Shown: piece by piece, positions 22,756 through 31,097 of the stretch
How the letters are laid out: each line of letters opens with the position of its first letter
Numbering within the stretch: the first letter of the stretch is position 1
Source of the DNA: Chloroflexota bacterium
Lineage (GTDB): Bacteria; Chloroflexota; Anaerolineae; UBA1429
DNA: 39,756 nt
Assembly: GCA_012719135.1 (NCBI GenBank)
Contig: JAAYAW010000026.1
Span: 1 to 39,756, forward strand
Direction: 5' to 3'
Position numbers and translations under genes: made by a program
Notes under the pieces: generated by a model
The model's database searches: none
What the model was told of the DNA's origin: nothing
Seen by the model: only the letters and a program-made list of their open reading frames with translations

Positions 22756-23574
22756 ATGGATCTGGCGCTCGTCGCGCTGTTCGGGATTGTGGGGGCGCTG
22801 GTCGGCGGCCTGCTCAACCAGGTGATCGATCGCGCTCCGCGTCGTGTCCCGATCTGGCGACCCGCGCCCCATTGCGACTACTGCGGGATGGCGATATCCC
22901 GGCGCGATCTCGTGCCGGTGGTGAGCTATCTGGCTCTGCGTGGGAGATGCAGAATCTGTGGCGGGGCCATTCCCCGGCGCGTGCTCTGCGTTGAAGTGAT
23001 CACGGCGTTGCTCTTTGCTGCGCTTGCGTGGCACCACGGCTTGAGCCTTGATCTCCTTGCGGACAGCATCTATGCCGCGTTTCTGATCGCCATCGCTGTG
23101 ATCGATCTGGAGCATCGCCTGATCCTGAATCGCATCGTCTACCCGGGCATCTATGCCGCGCTGGCACTGGCGGCGCTGAGGGTGCCGCTGGGTCAGCCCC
23201 GGCCGCTCCACTATATGTTCTGGCAGCAAGCCGGGCATTCGGCCGGCATGTCGCCCGCATCGGCAGGGCTGAGCAGCCAACTCGCCGGCGGCATGGTCGC
23301 TCTCGGCATCTTTCTCGTGCTGTACCTGGTATCGCGCGGCAGCCTGGGCGATGGCGACGTCCGGCTCGCCCTTCTGTGCGGGTTGATCGTTGGGTACCCG
23401 GGGACGCTGCTGGTGGTGGTGAGCGCGATTCTGCTCGCGGGCCTGGTGAGTGCCCTGCTCCTGATCACCCGGCGCGCAACGCGCAAGACGCCGATACCTT
23501 TCGGCCCCTTTCTCGTCGTGGCGGTGGGGGCCGTGGAGATCGCGGGGGAGGCCTGGCTCCGCCTTTTGATCTAG
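22756..23574 (+). CDS. pilD: Type IV prepilin peptidase (A24 family)
   Basis: 272 aa. The ATG at 22756 follows GAGGAGGG. It is an integral membrane protein with about seven hydrophobic segments. The cytoplasmic loop has the zinc-binding CX2C pairs (Cys40/43, Cys65/68) typical of bifunctional PilD enzymes that cleave and N-methylate prepilins. The catalytic aspartates are Asp117 (AVIDLEHR) and Asp201 (SLGDGDVRLA). It is followed by a PilT-like ATPase, but no pilin or assembly gene lies in the window, so its substrates are encoded elsewhere. Confidence 0.92.
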   Translation: MDLALVALFGIVGALVGGLLNQVIDRAPRRVPIWRPAPHCDYCGMAISRRDLVPVVSYLALRGRCRICGGAIPRRVLCVEVITALLFAALAWHHGLSLDLLADSIYAAFLIAIAVIDLEHRLILNRIVYPGIYAALALAALRVPLGQPRPLHYMFWQQAGHSAGMSPASAGLSSQLAGGMVALGIFLVLYLVSRGSLGDGDVRLALLCGLIVGYPGTLLVVVSAILLAGLVSALLLITRRATRKTPIPFGPFLVVAVGAVEIAGEAWLRLLI

Positions 23575-23596
23575 TGCCCTGTGTGGCTGGGAGGCA

Positions 23597-24721
23597 ATGA
23601 GACAAGTGGACGAACGCATCGAACGTGAAGAGGAATATACTGTCAAGCCGTCAGCCATGGTGCAGATGCGCGAGCTCATGGTGCTCAGTGCGGAAACCGG
23701 GGCATCGGACGTGCACCTGAAGGCGGGAAGCCCGCCCGTGTTGCGCGTGAATGGCGAACTGGTCGCCCGTGAGGAGTTCGAGGCTCTCCGCCCTGATGAC
23801 ATGGTGCGCCTGTACCATCAGGTGACGAACGATGAGCAGCGGACGCGCTTTGACCGCGACAAGGAACTGGATCTCTCCTACGGCCTGGGCGGCGTGGGCC
23901 GGTTCCGCCTGAACGTGGCCAGCCAGCGTGGCACCGTGACGATCGTCATTCGCCGGCTCAGCTCCACCATCCCGGACATCGCCGAGCTCGGGCTGCCCGA
24001 GATATGCAAAGAGCTGGTGATGGAACCCTCAGGGCTATTGCTGATCACCGGCCCAACCGGGAGCGGGAGATCCACCACCCTGGCCGCGATGATCAACCAC
24101 CTGAACGCCCGCGAATCGCGACGTATCATCACCATCGAGGACCCGATCGAGTATCTGCTGCGGGACAGGCGCTGCTTTGTGACTCAGCGGGAGTTGGGGA
24201 GCGATACGCTCAGCTATGCTGACGCGTTGCGCCGGGCCCTGCGGCAGGATCCGGACGTCATCATGGTCGGCGACATGAGCACCGTGGAGACCATCAGCGC
24301 GGCCCTGACGGCGGCCGAGACCGGCCATCTGGTGCTCTCCACGCTGAACACCATCGGCGCGGCGCAGACCATCGATCGGCTGGTGGATGTGTTCCCGCCC
24401 TTCCAGCAGCAACAGATCCGGGTGCAGTTGGCCAGCGTGATCCAGGGTGTGCTATCCCAGGTGCTCGTCCCGCTGCGGGATGGTTCCGGGCGCACGGCCG
24501 CTGTGGAGGTGATGACCGCCACGCCCGCCATCCGTAACCTGGTACGGGAGGGCAAGACCATCCAGCTGGCCAGCGTCATTGAAACCAGCGGCCGCCTCGG
24601 CATGCAGACGCTGGATCAGGCGCTCGTCTCGCTGTGCGAACGCGGGCTCGTCTCGGTGGATGACGCCATGCAGCGGGCCCAGAATCGTGAGATGCTGCGT
24701 GCACGGCTGCGCGGGGCGTAA
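23597..24721 (+). CDS. PilT-like twitching-motility ATPase with altered Walker A and B
   Basis: 374 aa. ATG at 23597 (GGGAGG very close) or GTG at 23606 could be the start. The domain order is that of PilT: an N-terminal PAS-like domain (ASDVHLKAG), the Walker region, an Asp box (ITIEDPIE), a His box (AAETGHLVLSTL) and the C-terminal AIRNLVREGK plus GMQTLDQAL. The Walker A motif reads GPTGSGRST, with Arg158 in place of the nucleotide-binding Lys. Walker B reads IMVGDMS, with Asp in place of the catalytic Glu and without the usual RD. The HTN after the His box is NTI. The fold is clear; retraction ATPase activity is doubtful. Confidence 0.85.
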   Translation: MRQVDERIEREEEYTVKPSAMVQMRELMVLSAETGASDVHLKAGSPPVLRVNGELVAREEFEALRPDDMVRLYHQVTNDEQRTRFDRDKELDLSYGLGGVGRFRLNVASQRGTVTIVIRRLSSTIPDIAELGLPEICKELVMEPSGLLLITGPTGSGRSTTLAAMINHLNARESRRIITIEDPIEYLLRDRRCFVTQRELGSDTLSYADALRRALRQDPDVIMVGDMSTVETISAALTAAETGHLVLSTLNTIGAAQTIDRLVDVFPPFQQQQIRVQLASVIQGVLSQVLVPLRDGSGRTAAVEVMTATPAIRNLVREGKTIQLASVIETSGRLGMQTLDQALVSLCERGLVSVDDAMQRAQNREMLRARLRGA

Positions 24722-24764
24722 CCCGTCCGCACATTGAGGGTTATGGTACACAGTGGCGGTGGCA

Positions 24765-24793
24765 TTGACCGGGACCTCCGGCCATGCTAGAAT
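24765..24793 (+). promoter_or_regulatory. Promoter of the acyl carrier protein gene
   Basis: TTGACC (24765-24770), 17-bp spacer, TAGAAT (24788-24793) with an extended TGC just upstream; about 40 bases before the ATG. Strong consensus match. Confidence 0.75.
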
Positions 24794-24833
24794 CCCGCCC
24801 GAAGGCCGGGACATCAGGTTCGAGGAGGTACGG

Positions 24834-25067
24834 ATGTCAGTATTCGATCGCGTAAAGCAGATCATCGTGGACCAGCTGGGAGTCGAGCCCGAGCGCGTGG
24901 TGCTGGAGGCCAGCTTCCGGGAGGATCTTGAGGCCGATTCGCTCGATCTCGTCGAGCTCATCATGGCCTTTGAGGAAGAGTTCGGCGGCGAGATCTCGGA
25001 CGAGGACGCGCAGGCCATCACCACGGTCCAGGAGGCCGTGACGTTCCTGGAGAAGAGCCTCTCCTGA
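24834..25067 (+). CDS. acpP: Acyl carrier protein
   Basis: 77 aa, the usual ACP length. The ATG at 24834 has GGAGGT 4 bases upstream. The phosphopantetheine attachment Ser is in [18 protein letters not shown], the signature of the fatty-acid ACP. The protein is acidic with four predicted helices. It carries growing acyl chains for fatty-acid synthesis in the cytoplasm. No other fab gene is adjacent. It has its own strong promoter and terminator and is therefore monocistronic. Confidence 0.93.
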   Translation: MSVFDRVKQIIVDQLGVEPERVVLEASFREDLEADSLDLVELIMAFEEEFGGEISDEDAQAITTVQEAVTFLEKSLS

Positions 25068-25090
25068 TACACCCGTTCAGTTGACGATTC

Positions 25091-25121
25091 CGGGGGTTCC
25101 GCGATGCGGATCCCCCGTTTT
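25091..25121 (+). terminator. Intrinsic terminator after acpP
   Basis: Stem 25091-25102 with 25106-25117 (one mismatch), GAT loop, TTTT tail, about 25 bases after the stop. Confidence 0.85.
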
Positions 25122-25167
25122 CCATTCCGGCGGCAGGCCGGCTACGCCTGCGCATGGAGGAGGCGTC

Positions 25168-25773
25168 GTGGATAGCGTGCCCGAAGCGAGCGCGGCGATC
25201 CTTGCCGGTGGGCAAGGGCGTCGTCTGGGCCACGACAAGGGGGCGATCCTGCTGGGCGGGCGCCCGCTCCTCACTCGGGTGGCGGAGCGACTGGCGCCCC
25301 TCACCGATGACCTCACGGTGGTGCTGCGCGCCGGGCAGGAACTGCCCATCAGCGGCCCCTGGCGCATCGTCCACGAGGGCGCCCTTTGCGGGGGCCTTCT
25401 TGCGGGCCTGGTGGCCGCTCTGGAGGGGGCGCAGCACGAACTGGTGTGGGTGGTGGGCTGCGACATGCCCTTTATTTCGGCCGCCCTGCTCTGCTATGAG
25501 CGCACGGTCATCGGCGATTCCGATGTCGCCATGCCGCGGGTGCCCCTGGGCCTGGAGCCGCTCCACGCCCTGTACCGGCGCCAGGCCGTCGCGAGCATCA
25601 GGGCGCTCGCGGCGAGCGGTGAGCGCCGCCTGAGCGCTCTGTCTCTTGGCCTGTCGGTGCGTTGCATCGACCTTGAGGAGCTCCCTCCCGCCGGTGACCC
25701 GCTGCGGCCCTTTTTCAACATCAACACCGCGTCCGACCTGGCCAGGGCCGAGCGATTGCTGGCGGATCGCTAG
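25168..25773 (+). CDS. mobA: Molybdenum cofactor guanylyltransferase
   Basis: 201 aa. The GTG at 25168 has GGAGGAGG 4 bases upstream and places the nucleotide-binding loop at the expected N-terminal position. The MobA motifs are LAGGQGRRLGHDKG (GTP-binding), VVGCDMPF (metal-binding Asp) and the C-terminal FFNINTASDL. MobA transfers GMP from GTP to molybdopterin to form the bis-MGD cofactor. No other moa or moe gene is in the window. The convergent histidine-kinase-like gene ends five bases away, with no terminator between them. Confidence 0.85.
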   Translation: MDSVPEASAAILAGGQGRRLGHDKGAILLGGRPLLTRVAERLAPLTDDLTVVLRAGQELPISGPWRIVHEGALCGGLLAGLVAALEGAQHELVWVVGCDMPFISAALLCYERTVIGDSDVAMPRVPLGLEPLHALYRRQAVASIRALAASGERRLSALSLGLSVRCIDLEELPPAGDPLRPFFNINTASDLARAERLLADR

Positions 25774-25778
25774 CCCCG

Positions 25779-27380
25779 CTAAACAGCGCCACGGCGCCGC
25801 GCCGTGGGGAGGATCAGCTGAAAGCGCAGGGCGCCGGGTTCCTGCGCCTGCCACAGATAACCTCCCAGAGCTTCGGCCAGGCGGCGGGCAACCTGCAGGC
25901 TGAGGGTCGCCTGAGTGGCGCCAAAGCCCAGCGAGTTCGCCTCTGGATCGCCGGCCGCCGAAGCGGCGGACGCCCGCACGGAAAAGACCATCTCGCCCGG
26001 CCTGCCCTCCACATCCAGCGTCAGAACCCCCTCGGGAGACGAGCGCGCCGCCTCCTCGACCAGCGTGATGAGCAGGTGATCGAGCCAGAGGTCCGGCACG
26101 GGCTGCGAGTCCAGGGCGGGATGAGAGTGCACCCGTACGCGGTCCTGGATGGCGCTTGAGAATTCCTCTTTCAGGCGCGTCAGCAATACGCCCCAGGTGA
26201 CGGATGCCGCGGCGCTTTGGGTCAGGTTCTCCAGCGGCTCGGCCACGGCGAGCAGGTCCTGCCGGAGCCGCTCCAACTGCCGCGCCGGCTCTGCCAGCTC
26301 GGGGCTCTCCGGGCGGGCGCTGAGCGCGGCCAGCGGTGCCTGGAGGCCATGTGCCGTGGCGCGCAGGAGCGTGGTCTGGGAATCGACCGCGTTGCTGGTG
26401 GACGTGACGTCGCGCATGCTGACCACACGGACGGTGCGCCCGGCCTCGTCCCGGACGGGCACCTGCTCAACGTCCAGTGTCGCGTGGATGGGCTCGTCGA
26501 TCTCGACGCGACGACGCGTGGCCCGGGGGGCGGATGTATCCCCCACCAGGTAGGCCAGCCGCTGGACGCGCACGTCCGGGCTGCGTACCTGCAGGCGAGA
26601 CCCCTTGAGGCCTGCGAGATCGGGGCCCAGAATCGTGGCCAGTGCGCCGTTGTGGAGCAGGATCTGATCGTGATCGTCCAGCACCACCACGGCATCGGTG
26701 AGCGCATCCAGCACCAGGTGCCCCTGGGGCAGGGCGGAAGCCAGCGACTGGCGCAGACGGTGTTCGAGGAGCATGACGCCCGCGGCCGCCGCCAAAAGGG
26801 CCGAGCGTGATTCCATCGCGCGATTCGGCCTCTGCTGCCCCTTGAGCTGGATCACCAGCACGCCGAGAGGCTCGCCCGTGGCGAGCACCGGGAGGGCATA
26901 GGAATCGGCACCGGGTTCCTGCGCAGAGAGCGCTGCGCCGGGGGCGAGATCGGCGCTCAGCAACTCGCGGCGCTCCTGGAAGGCGCGCTGGGCCACGGCC
27001 GGGATTGGGGCTCCATGGGGGCCCTGTGGGGCGGCGGCCGCGGTGTAGAGCGAGCGGCCCGCAGGATCGGCCAGGTACAGGGCGCAGCCTGCCGCGTCGG
27101 GGAGCAACTCGGTCCCCAGCGTTACCAGTGGCTGGAGCGGCGGCTCTTGAGTGGGAGCGCCCAGGAGTTGCCGGAGCCGGGCCAGGGCGCGCGCCTCGGC
27201 CGCAGACCTGTGGCTTGCCAGGCCGCTCTGTATCGCGAGCAACGCGACGCCCGCCAGAGAGGCCCACTTTAGCGCCGAAGCGGTTGGAGAGGGCGGCAGC
27301 GCCACGAGGAGGACCTGGAGAGCCAACAGCAGGGCCAGCAGGATGGCGCCAGGGCGCAGGCGGGACGAGAGTGATCGCAT
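25779..27380 (-). CDS. Histidine-kinase-like GAF-PAS protein with degenerate ATP-binding domain
   Basis: 533 aa. The ATG at 27380 has GAGGAAG close upstream and lies below a good promoter. Two membrane helices (about 11-30 and 37-53) lead to a GAF domain (about 80-205) and a PAS domain (about 220-330). The H-box-like segment TAHGLQAPL keeps a His (344). The ATPase region (about 390-533) resembles HATPase_c, but the N-box Asn is replaced (LVEEAARSSPEG) and the DxGxG motif is missing (VRASAASAAGDPEANSLGFG). It may be a pseudokinase or scaffold; ATP binding is doubtful. No response regulator is adjacent. Confidence 0.75.
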   Translation of the reverse strand: MRSLSSRLRPGAILLALLLALQVLLVALPPSPTASALKWASLAGVALLAIQSGLASHRSAAEARALARLRQLLGAPTQEPPLQPLVTLGTELLPDAAGCALYLADPAGRSLYTAAAAPQGPHGAPIPAVAQRAFQERRELLSADLAPGAALSAQEPGADSYALPVLATGEPLGVLVIQLKGQQRPNRAMESRSALLAAAAGVMLLEHRLRQSLASALPQGHLVLDALTDAVVVLDDHDQILLHNGALATILGPDLAGLKGSRLQVRSPDVRVQRLAYLVGDTSAPRATRRRVEIDEPIHATLDVEQVPVRDEAGRTVRVVSMRDVTSTSNAVDSQTTLLRATAHGLQAPLAALSARPESPELAEPARQLERLRQDLLAVAEPLENLTQSAAASVTWGVLLTRLKEEFSSAIQDRVRVHSHPALDSQPVPDLWLDHLLITLVEEAARSSPEGVLTLDVEGRPGEMVFSVRASAASAAGDPEANSLGFGATQATLSLQVARRLAEALGGYLWQAQEPGALRFQLILPTARRRGAV

Positions 27381-27421
27381 GGGCTTCCTCAGGTACGGGC
27401 ATGTCGTTACGGGCTCTGCGG

Positions 27422-27450
27422 AGTATAGCCAGGCCTCCGGTCGCAGGCAA
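27422..27450 (-). promoter_or_regulatory. Promoter of the GAF-PAS kinase-like gene
   Basis: Minus strand: TTGCCT (27450-27445), 17 bp, TATACT (27427-27422), about 40 bases before the ATG. Confidence 0.6.
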
Positions 27451-27501
27451 GGTCCCGGATCGAACGCTGGCACCGTGGCCGGCGTGCCCCGCCGGGTCGT
27501 C

Positions 27502-27529
27502 TTGATCGAGAGGCCGGGCGGACTATAAT
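27502..27529 (+). promoter_or_regulatory. Promoter of pepF
   Basis: TTGATC (27502-27507), 16-bp spacer, TATAAT (27524-27529), 41 bases before the ATG. Confidence 0.65.
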
Positions 27530-27570
27530 CGGAGTGTTGCGTTTTCTCTAAGCACCCGTAAGGAGCCGAT

Positions 27571-29385
27571 ATGACCGCACAACCGGTACGTCGTCGTGAC
27601 CAGGTTGCCGCCGAGGATCGTTGGAATATCGCCGCCATCTTCCCCAGCGACGAGGCCTGGGAGACCGCTCTGGAGTCAGCCCGGCGGCTGCCCGGACAGG
27701 TGGCGAGCTTCCAGGGCCGGCTCTCTGAATCCGCCGAGACCCTCGCCTCCGCTCTGGAGACCTACTTTGCCGCCGACCGCGAGATGGAGAGCGTCTTTCT
27801 CTATGCCCATCTGCACGCGGATGAGGACCTGGGTAACAGCCACTTTCAGCAACTCGAGGAGAGGGCGCGCTCCCTGTACATCGAGCTCTCTACCGCGGGC
27901 TCGTACATTGCGCCGGAGGTGCTCACCATCGAGGACGAGGTGATGGCGCAGTGGATGGCCTCGGACGCGCTGGCGCCCTACCGGATCTGGCTCAAGGAAC
28001 TGTTGCGAGGCAAGCCACACACCCTCTCGCCTGCCGAGGAGCGTCTGCTATCCATGGCGAGCGAGCCGCTGGGCACCTTTGAGCGCGTCTTTGGCGTGCT
28101 CAAGAATGTGGATCTGGCTGCTCGCCTGCCGGAGACGCCCAACGGCGAGGGAGTTGTGGAGCAGCTGACGCACGCCTCCTACCTGACGCGTCTGGAGAGC
28201 CCAGATCGGGAGGTTCGCCGCCAGGCCTTTGAGGGCTACTACAACGAGTTCAAGGGCAACCGGAACACCATCGCGGCCACAGTGGATGGTGCCGTCAAGA
28301 CTTCGATCTTCGTCGGGCGCGTGCGCCGGTTCGCATCCTCCATCGAGGCCGCTCTCTTTGACGACAACGTCGACGTGGCCGTCTACGATGCGCTGATCTC
28401 TGCGATCCATGATGCCCTGCCGGTCTTTTACCGCTACATGGCCCTGCGCAAGCGATTGCTCGGCGTCGACCGCATGCATCTCTACGACGTGTATGTGCCC
28501 GCCGTGCCCGAGGTTTCGCTCCGGTACACCTTTGACGAGTCCGCCGACCTGATCTGCCGCGCGCTGGCTCCCCTCGGAGAGGAGTACGTGGCCACGGTGC
28601 GCCAGGGCATTCAGGACCGCTGGATCGACCGTTACGAGAACGCCGGGAAGCATTCGGGGGCCTACTCGTCAGGGGGATATGACACCTATCCCTACATCCT
28701 GCTGAACTTTACGGGGACGCTGGATTCGGTCTTTACCATGGCCCACGAGCTCGGGCACTCGATGCACACCTGGTACGCGAACCACGCCCAGCCCTATCAT
28801 CAGGCCAACTACCGGATTCTCGTGGCGGAGGTAGCCAGCACCACCAACGAGGCCTTGCTGAACGACTATCTGCTCAGGACGATCGATGATCGCACCACGC
28901 GGGCTTACCTGATCGACCGGTATCTCGATGGCTTCCGCGGCACAATGTTCCGGCAGACGATGTTCGCCGAGTTCGAGAAGGAGATGCATGCTTCGGTGGA
29001 GCGGGGCGAGCCCCTCACTGCCGATGGGCTGGATGCGTCGTACTATCAGCTGGTGAGGCGCTACCACGGCGACGCGATCGCCTTTGATGAGGCCGATGAG
29101 CCCATCTCCTGGGAATGGGCCCGCATCGATCACTTTTTCTACAACTTTTACGTGTACAAGTACGCTACAGGCATGGCCTCCGCCGTAGCGATTGCCAAGG
29201 CCATCCTGGAGGGGCAGCCTGGCGCGCTGGAGCGCTACATCGCCTTCCTCAAGGCCGGCGCCAGCGACGAGCCCCTGGAGGTCCTGCGGCGGGCCGGTGT
29301 CGATCTGACGACTCCGCAGCCCGTGGCCTCGGCTCTCGCCGAGTTCGAGCGTCTGCTCGATGAACTGGAGAGCCTGGTATCCTAG
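27571..29385 (+). CDS. pepF: Oligoendopeptidase F (M3 metallopeptidase)
   Basis: 604 aa, normal PepF length. The ATG at 27571 follows AAGGAG. The helical N-terminal lobe is followed by the M3 catalytic domain. The zinc motif is HELGH (392-396: His392, Glu393, His396), and the third ligand is the Glu at the start of EVASTTNEALL. PepF is a cytoplasmic zinc enzyme that degrades oligopeptides, and all catalytic residues are intact. It has its own promoter and terminator. Confidence 0.95.
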   Translation: MTAQPVRRRDQVAAEDRWNIAAIFPSDEAWETALESARRLPGQVASFQGRLSESAETLASALETYFAADREMESVFLYAHLHADEDLGNSHFQQLEERARSLYIELSTAGSYIAPEVLTIEDEVMAQWMASDALAPYRIWLKELLRGKPHTLSPAEERLLSMASEPLGTFERVFGVLKNVDLAARLPETPNGEGVVEQLTHASYLTRLESPDREVRRQAFEGYYNEFKGNRNTIAATVDGAVKTSIFVGRVRRFASSIEAALFDDNVDVAVYDALISAIHDALPVFYRYMALRKRLLGVDRMHLYDVYVPAVPEVSLRYTFDESADLICRALAPLGEEYVATVRQGIQDRWIDRYENAGKHSGAYSSGGYDTYPYILLNFTGTLDSVFTMAHELGHSMHTWYANHAQPYHQANYRILVAEVASTTNEALLNDYLLRTIDDRTTRAYLIDRYLDGFRGTMFRQTMFAEFEKEMHASVERGEPLTADGLDASYYQLVRRYHGDAIAFDEADEPISWEWARIDHFFYNFYVYKYATGMASAVAIAKAILEGQPGALERYIAFLKAGASDEPLEVLRRAGVDLTTPQPVASALAEFERLLDELESLVS

Positions 29386-29405
29386 GCGCCCGCTCGCGCC
29401 AGCCA

Positions 29406-29443
29406 ACAGGGCCACCGATGAGAGATCGGTGGCCCTGTCTTTT
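29406..29443 (+). terminator. Intrinsic terminator after pepF
   Basis: A perfect 14-bp stem (29406-29419 with 29425-29438), GAGAG loop, followed by CTTTT. Confidence 0.9.
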
Positions 29444-29523
29444 GCCTGTCGCTGGCCGAGCCCGCGCGGCCCGGGTTTTGCTCTACCGGCGGCGCCTGCT
29501 GCCACCGCGCCTGGACCCGGCTC

Positions 29524-30093
29524 CTAGGCCTCCGGCTCGGCCAGTTCGTGCTGCAGCACGTGGGCCAGCCCGCGGGCGTTCGCCGTGATCACGGCCAGGT
29601 CGTGTTCGTTCGGGCGGCCGCGGATGTCGCCCAGCCAGCCCAGGCGGTTGTTCTCCTGATCCGGGTCGCCGTGGAAGGCGCCCACGGTGTACCACACACC
29701 GCGCACCTGCCTGCCGATATGCCGGAGCCCTTGGACGAGATAATCGCCGGCGGGCGTGGCTTCGTCGATGCCGGTATGAGGGCCGGCGTAGGTCACCATC
29801 GCCACGCCCCAGCGGTGCGTGAGGACGGGCGCCCGCGCCCGTACCTCGTGTTTACGAAGGGCTTGCTCGACATAACGTCTCACGGGCGCGGGCGCGCCAA
29901 AGTGGTAGGACGGGCAGGCCAGGCCAACGAGATGGTAGCCGGCGAGATCGATCTCCTCGGCTCGGAGATCGGTCATCGAGAGCAGCGTCACCTCGGCCCC
30001 GGCCTCCTGCAGGCCCTGGACGGCGGCCTGGGCCATCTGCGCGGTGTTGCCTCCCGCGGACCAGTACAGCACCACGCTGGATAGTGGCGGCAT
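29524..30093 (-). CDS. Flavodoxin-like / NADPH-dependent FMN reductase-type protein
   Basis: 189 aa. The ATG at 30093 follows AAAGGAG. The first strand and phosphate-binding loop read VVLYWSAGGNTAQMAQAAVQGL, a flavodoxin-type FMN loop. LVGLACPSYHFGAPAPVRRYVE is the second FMN-contact region of the NAD(P)H:quinone or flavodoxin family. It is cytoplasmic. The gene lies 12 bases after the DapA-family gene on the same strand, so they share a transcript. The electron partner is unknown. Confidence 0.75.
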   Translation of the reverse strand: MPPLSSVVLYWSAGGNTAQMAQAAVQGLQEAGAEVTLLSMTDLRAEEIDLAGYHLVGLACPSYHFGAPAPVRRYVEQALRKHEVRARAPVLTHRWGVAMVTYAGPHTGIDEATPAGDYLVQGLRHIGRQVRGVWYTVGAFHGDPDQENNRLGWLGDIRGRPNEHDLAVITANARGLAHVLQHELAEPEA

Positions 30094-30105
30094 GGCGGCT
30101 CCTTT

Positions 30106-30987
30106 CTAGAGCAGTTCGGCCTGGACGAGCAGCGCACGGATCTCGGCGCGCACCGCGTCACTGGCCGGCAACAGCGGCGCGCGAGGCTCGCCGCCATGAT
30201 ATCCCAGCAGGTCCAGCGCCGCCTTCAAGCCTGGGACTCCCCACCGGGAGGTCACGGCCTTGCCGATGGGAATCGTGCGCAGGTGGATCTCCCGCGCCTC
30301 TGCCAGCCGGCCGGACTGGACGAGGTCGTACACCCGCACGCACTGGCGCGGGGCCACGTTGGCGACGGCGAGTACGCCCCCCACGGCGCCCATCAGCAGG
30401 CCGGGGAGAAAGGCGGGCCCGTTCCCAATCAGGACATCGAACCCGGAGCGGCACTGCCGCACCAGGTCGCAGATCTGCGCGATGTCGCCGGCGCTATCCT
30501 TGATCCCCACGATGTTACCATGGCCGGCGATCCGCGCCACGGTGGCGGCATCAATGTTCAGGTGAGTGAACTTGGGGACATTGTACACCAGGACCGGGAT
30601 CGGCGAAGCGTCGGCCACGGCGCAATAATGCCGGTATAACGCCTCTGGCGTGGTCTCCACCGCAAAGAACGACGGTGTCATCACCAGCGCGATCTGCGCG
30701 CCGGCGCCCGCGGCGGCTCTGCTCAGTTCGATCGTCGCGCGAGTGGATTGCCGGCCCACGCCGGCGATCACCTGGCGCTCTGGCGCGGCGGCGCGCCGCA
30801 CCACCTCCACGGCCCGGGTAACCTCGTCATCCTCCAGCAGCGCGGATTCGCCGTTGGAGCCCGCCACCACATAGCCACTGAGGCCGGTGGACTCCCAGCG
30901 GGCGATGTTATCGGCGAGCGCCGCGGTATCCAGCGCGCCCTGGCCGGTGTAGGGCGTCGCGATCGGGGGGAATACGCCACGTATCAT
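30106..30987 (-). CDS. DHDPS/N-acetylneuraminate lyase (DapA)-family protein
   Basis: 293 aa. The ATG at 30987 follows AGAGGTGA. It has a TIM barrel with the family motifs GSNGE (43-47, where true DHDPS has GTTGE), catalytic Tyr135 (VYNVPK) and the Schiff-base Lys163 (VGIKDSAGD). The reaction is a pyruvate or 2-keto acid aldol addition or cleavage. The changed GSNGE loop and the context (flavodoxin partner, no lysine genes) favour a catabolic lyase such as a keto-deoxy-sugar-acid aldolase over lysine biosynthesis. The substrate remains open. Confidence 0.85.
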   Translation of the reverse strand: MIRGVFPPIATPYTGQGALDTAALADNIARWESTGLSGYVVAGSNGESALLEDDEVTRAVEVVRRAAAPERQVIAGVGRQSTRATIELSRAAAGAGAQIALVMTPSFFAVETTPEALYRHYCAVADASPIPVLVYNVPKFTHLNIDAATVARIAGHGNIVGIKDSAGDIAQICDLVRQCRSGFDVLIGNGPAFLPGLLMGAVGGVLAVANVAPRQCVRVYDLVQSGRLAEAREIHLRTIPIGKAVTSRWGVPGLKAALDLLGYHGGEPRAPLLPASDAVRAEIRALLVQAELL

Positions 30988-31024
30988 GGGTTCACCTCTC
31001 GCAAAAGTCTGGTGGACGGATCCG

Positions 31025-31052
31025 ATTATGCCGGCCGGCGGATGCCTGTCAA
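31025..31052 (-). promoter_or_regulatory. Promoter of the DapA-family/flavodoxin operon
   Basis: Minus strand: TTGACA (31052-31047), 16 bp, CATAAT (31030-31025), about 40 bases before the ATG. Confidence 0.7.
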
Positions 31053-31077
31053 GCAGGCGGCCTCGCGAACCTGCGCT

Positions 31078-31097
31078 TTGGGCTCCGCTCAGCCCAA
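31078..31097 (-). terminator. Small hairpin at the end of the HAD gene
   Basis: A 7-bp stem (31078-31084 with 31091-31097) overlapping the HAD stop codon. No T-run; weak. Confidence 0.3.

Noticed and set aside
22702-23802. A 366-codon minus-strand open frame over prepilin peptidase
   Set aside because: Antisense to a gene with intact catalytic motifs; no domain of its own.
30106-30987. Lysine-biosynthesis DapA
   Set aside because: The GSNGE loop differs from the GTTGE of dihydrodipicolinate synthase and no lysine-pathway gene is adjacent; kept as family-level lyase.
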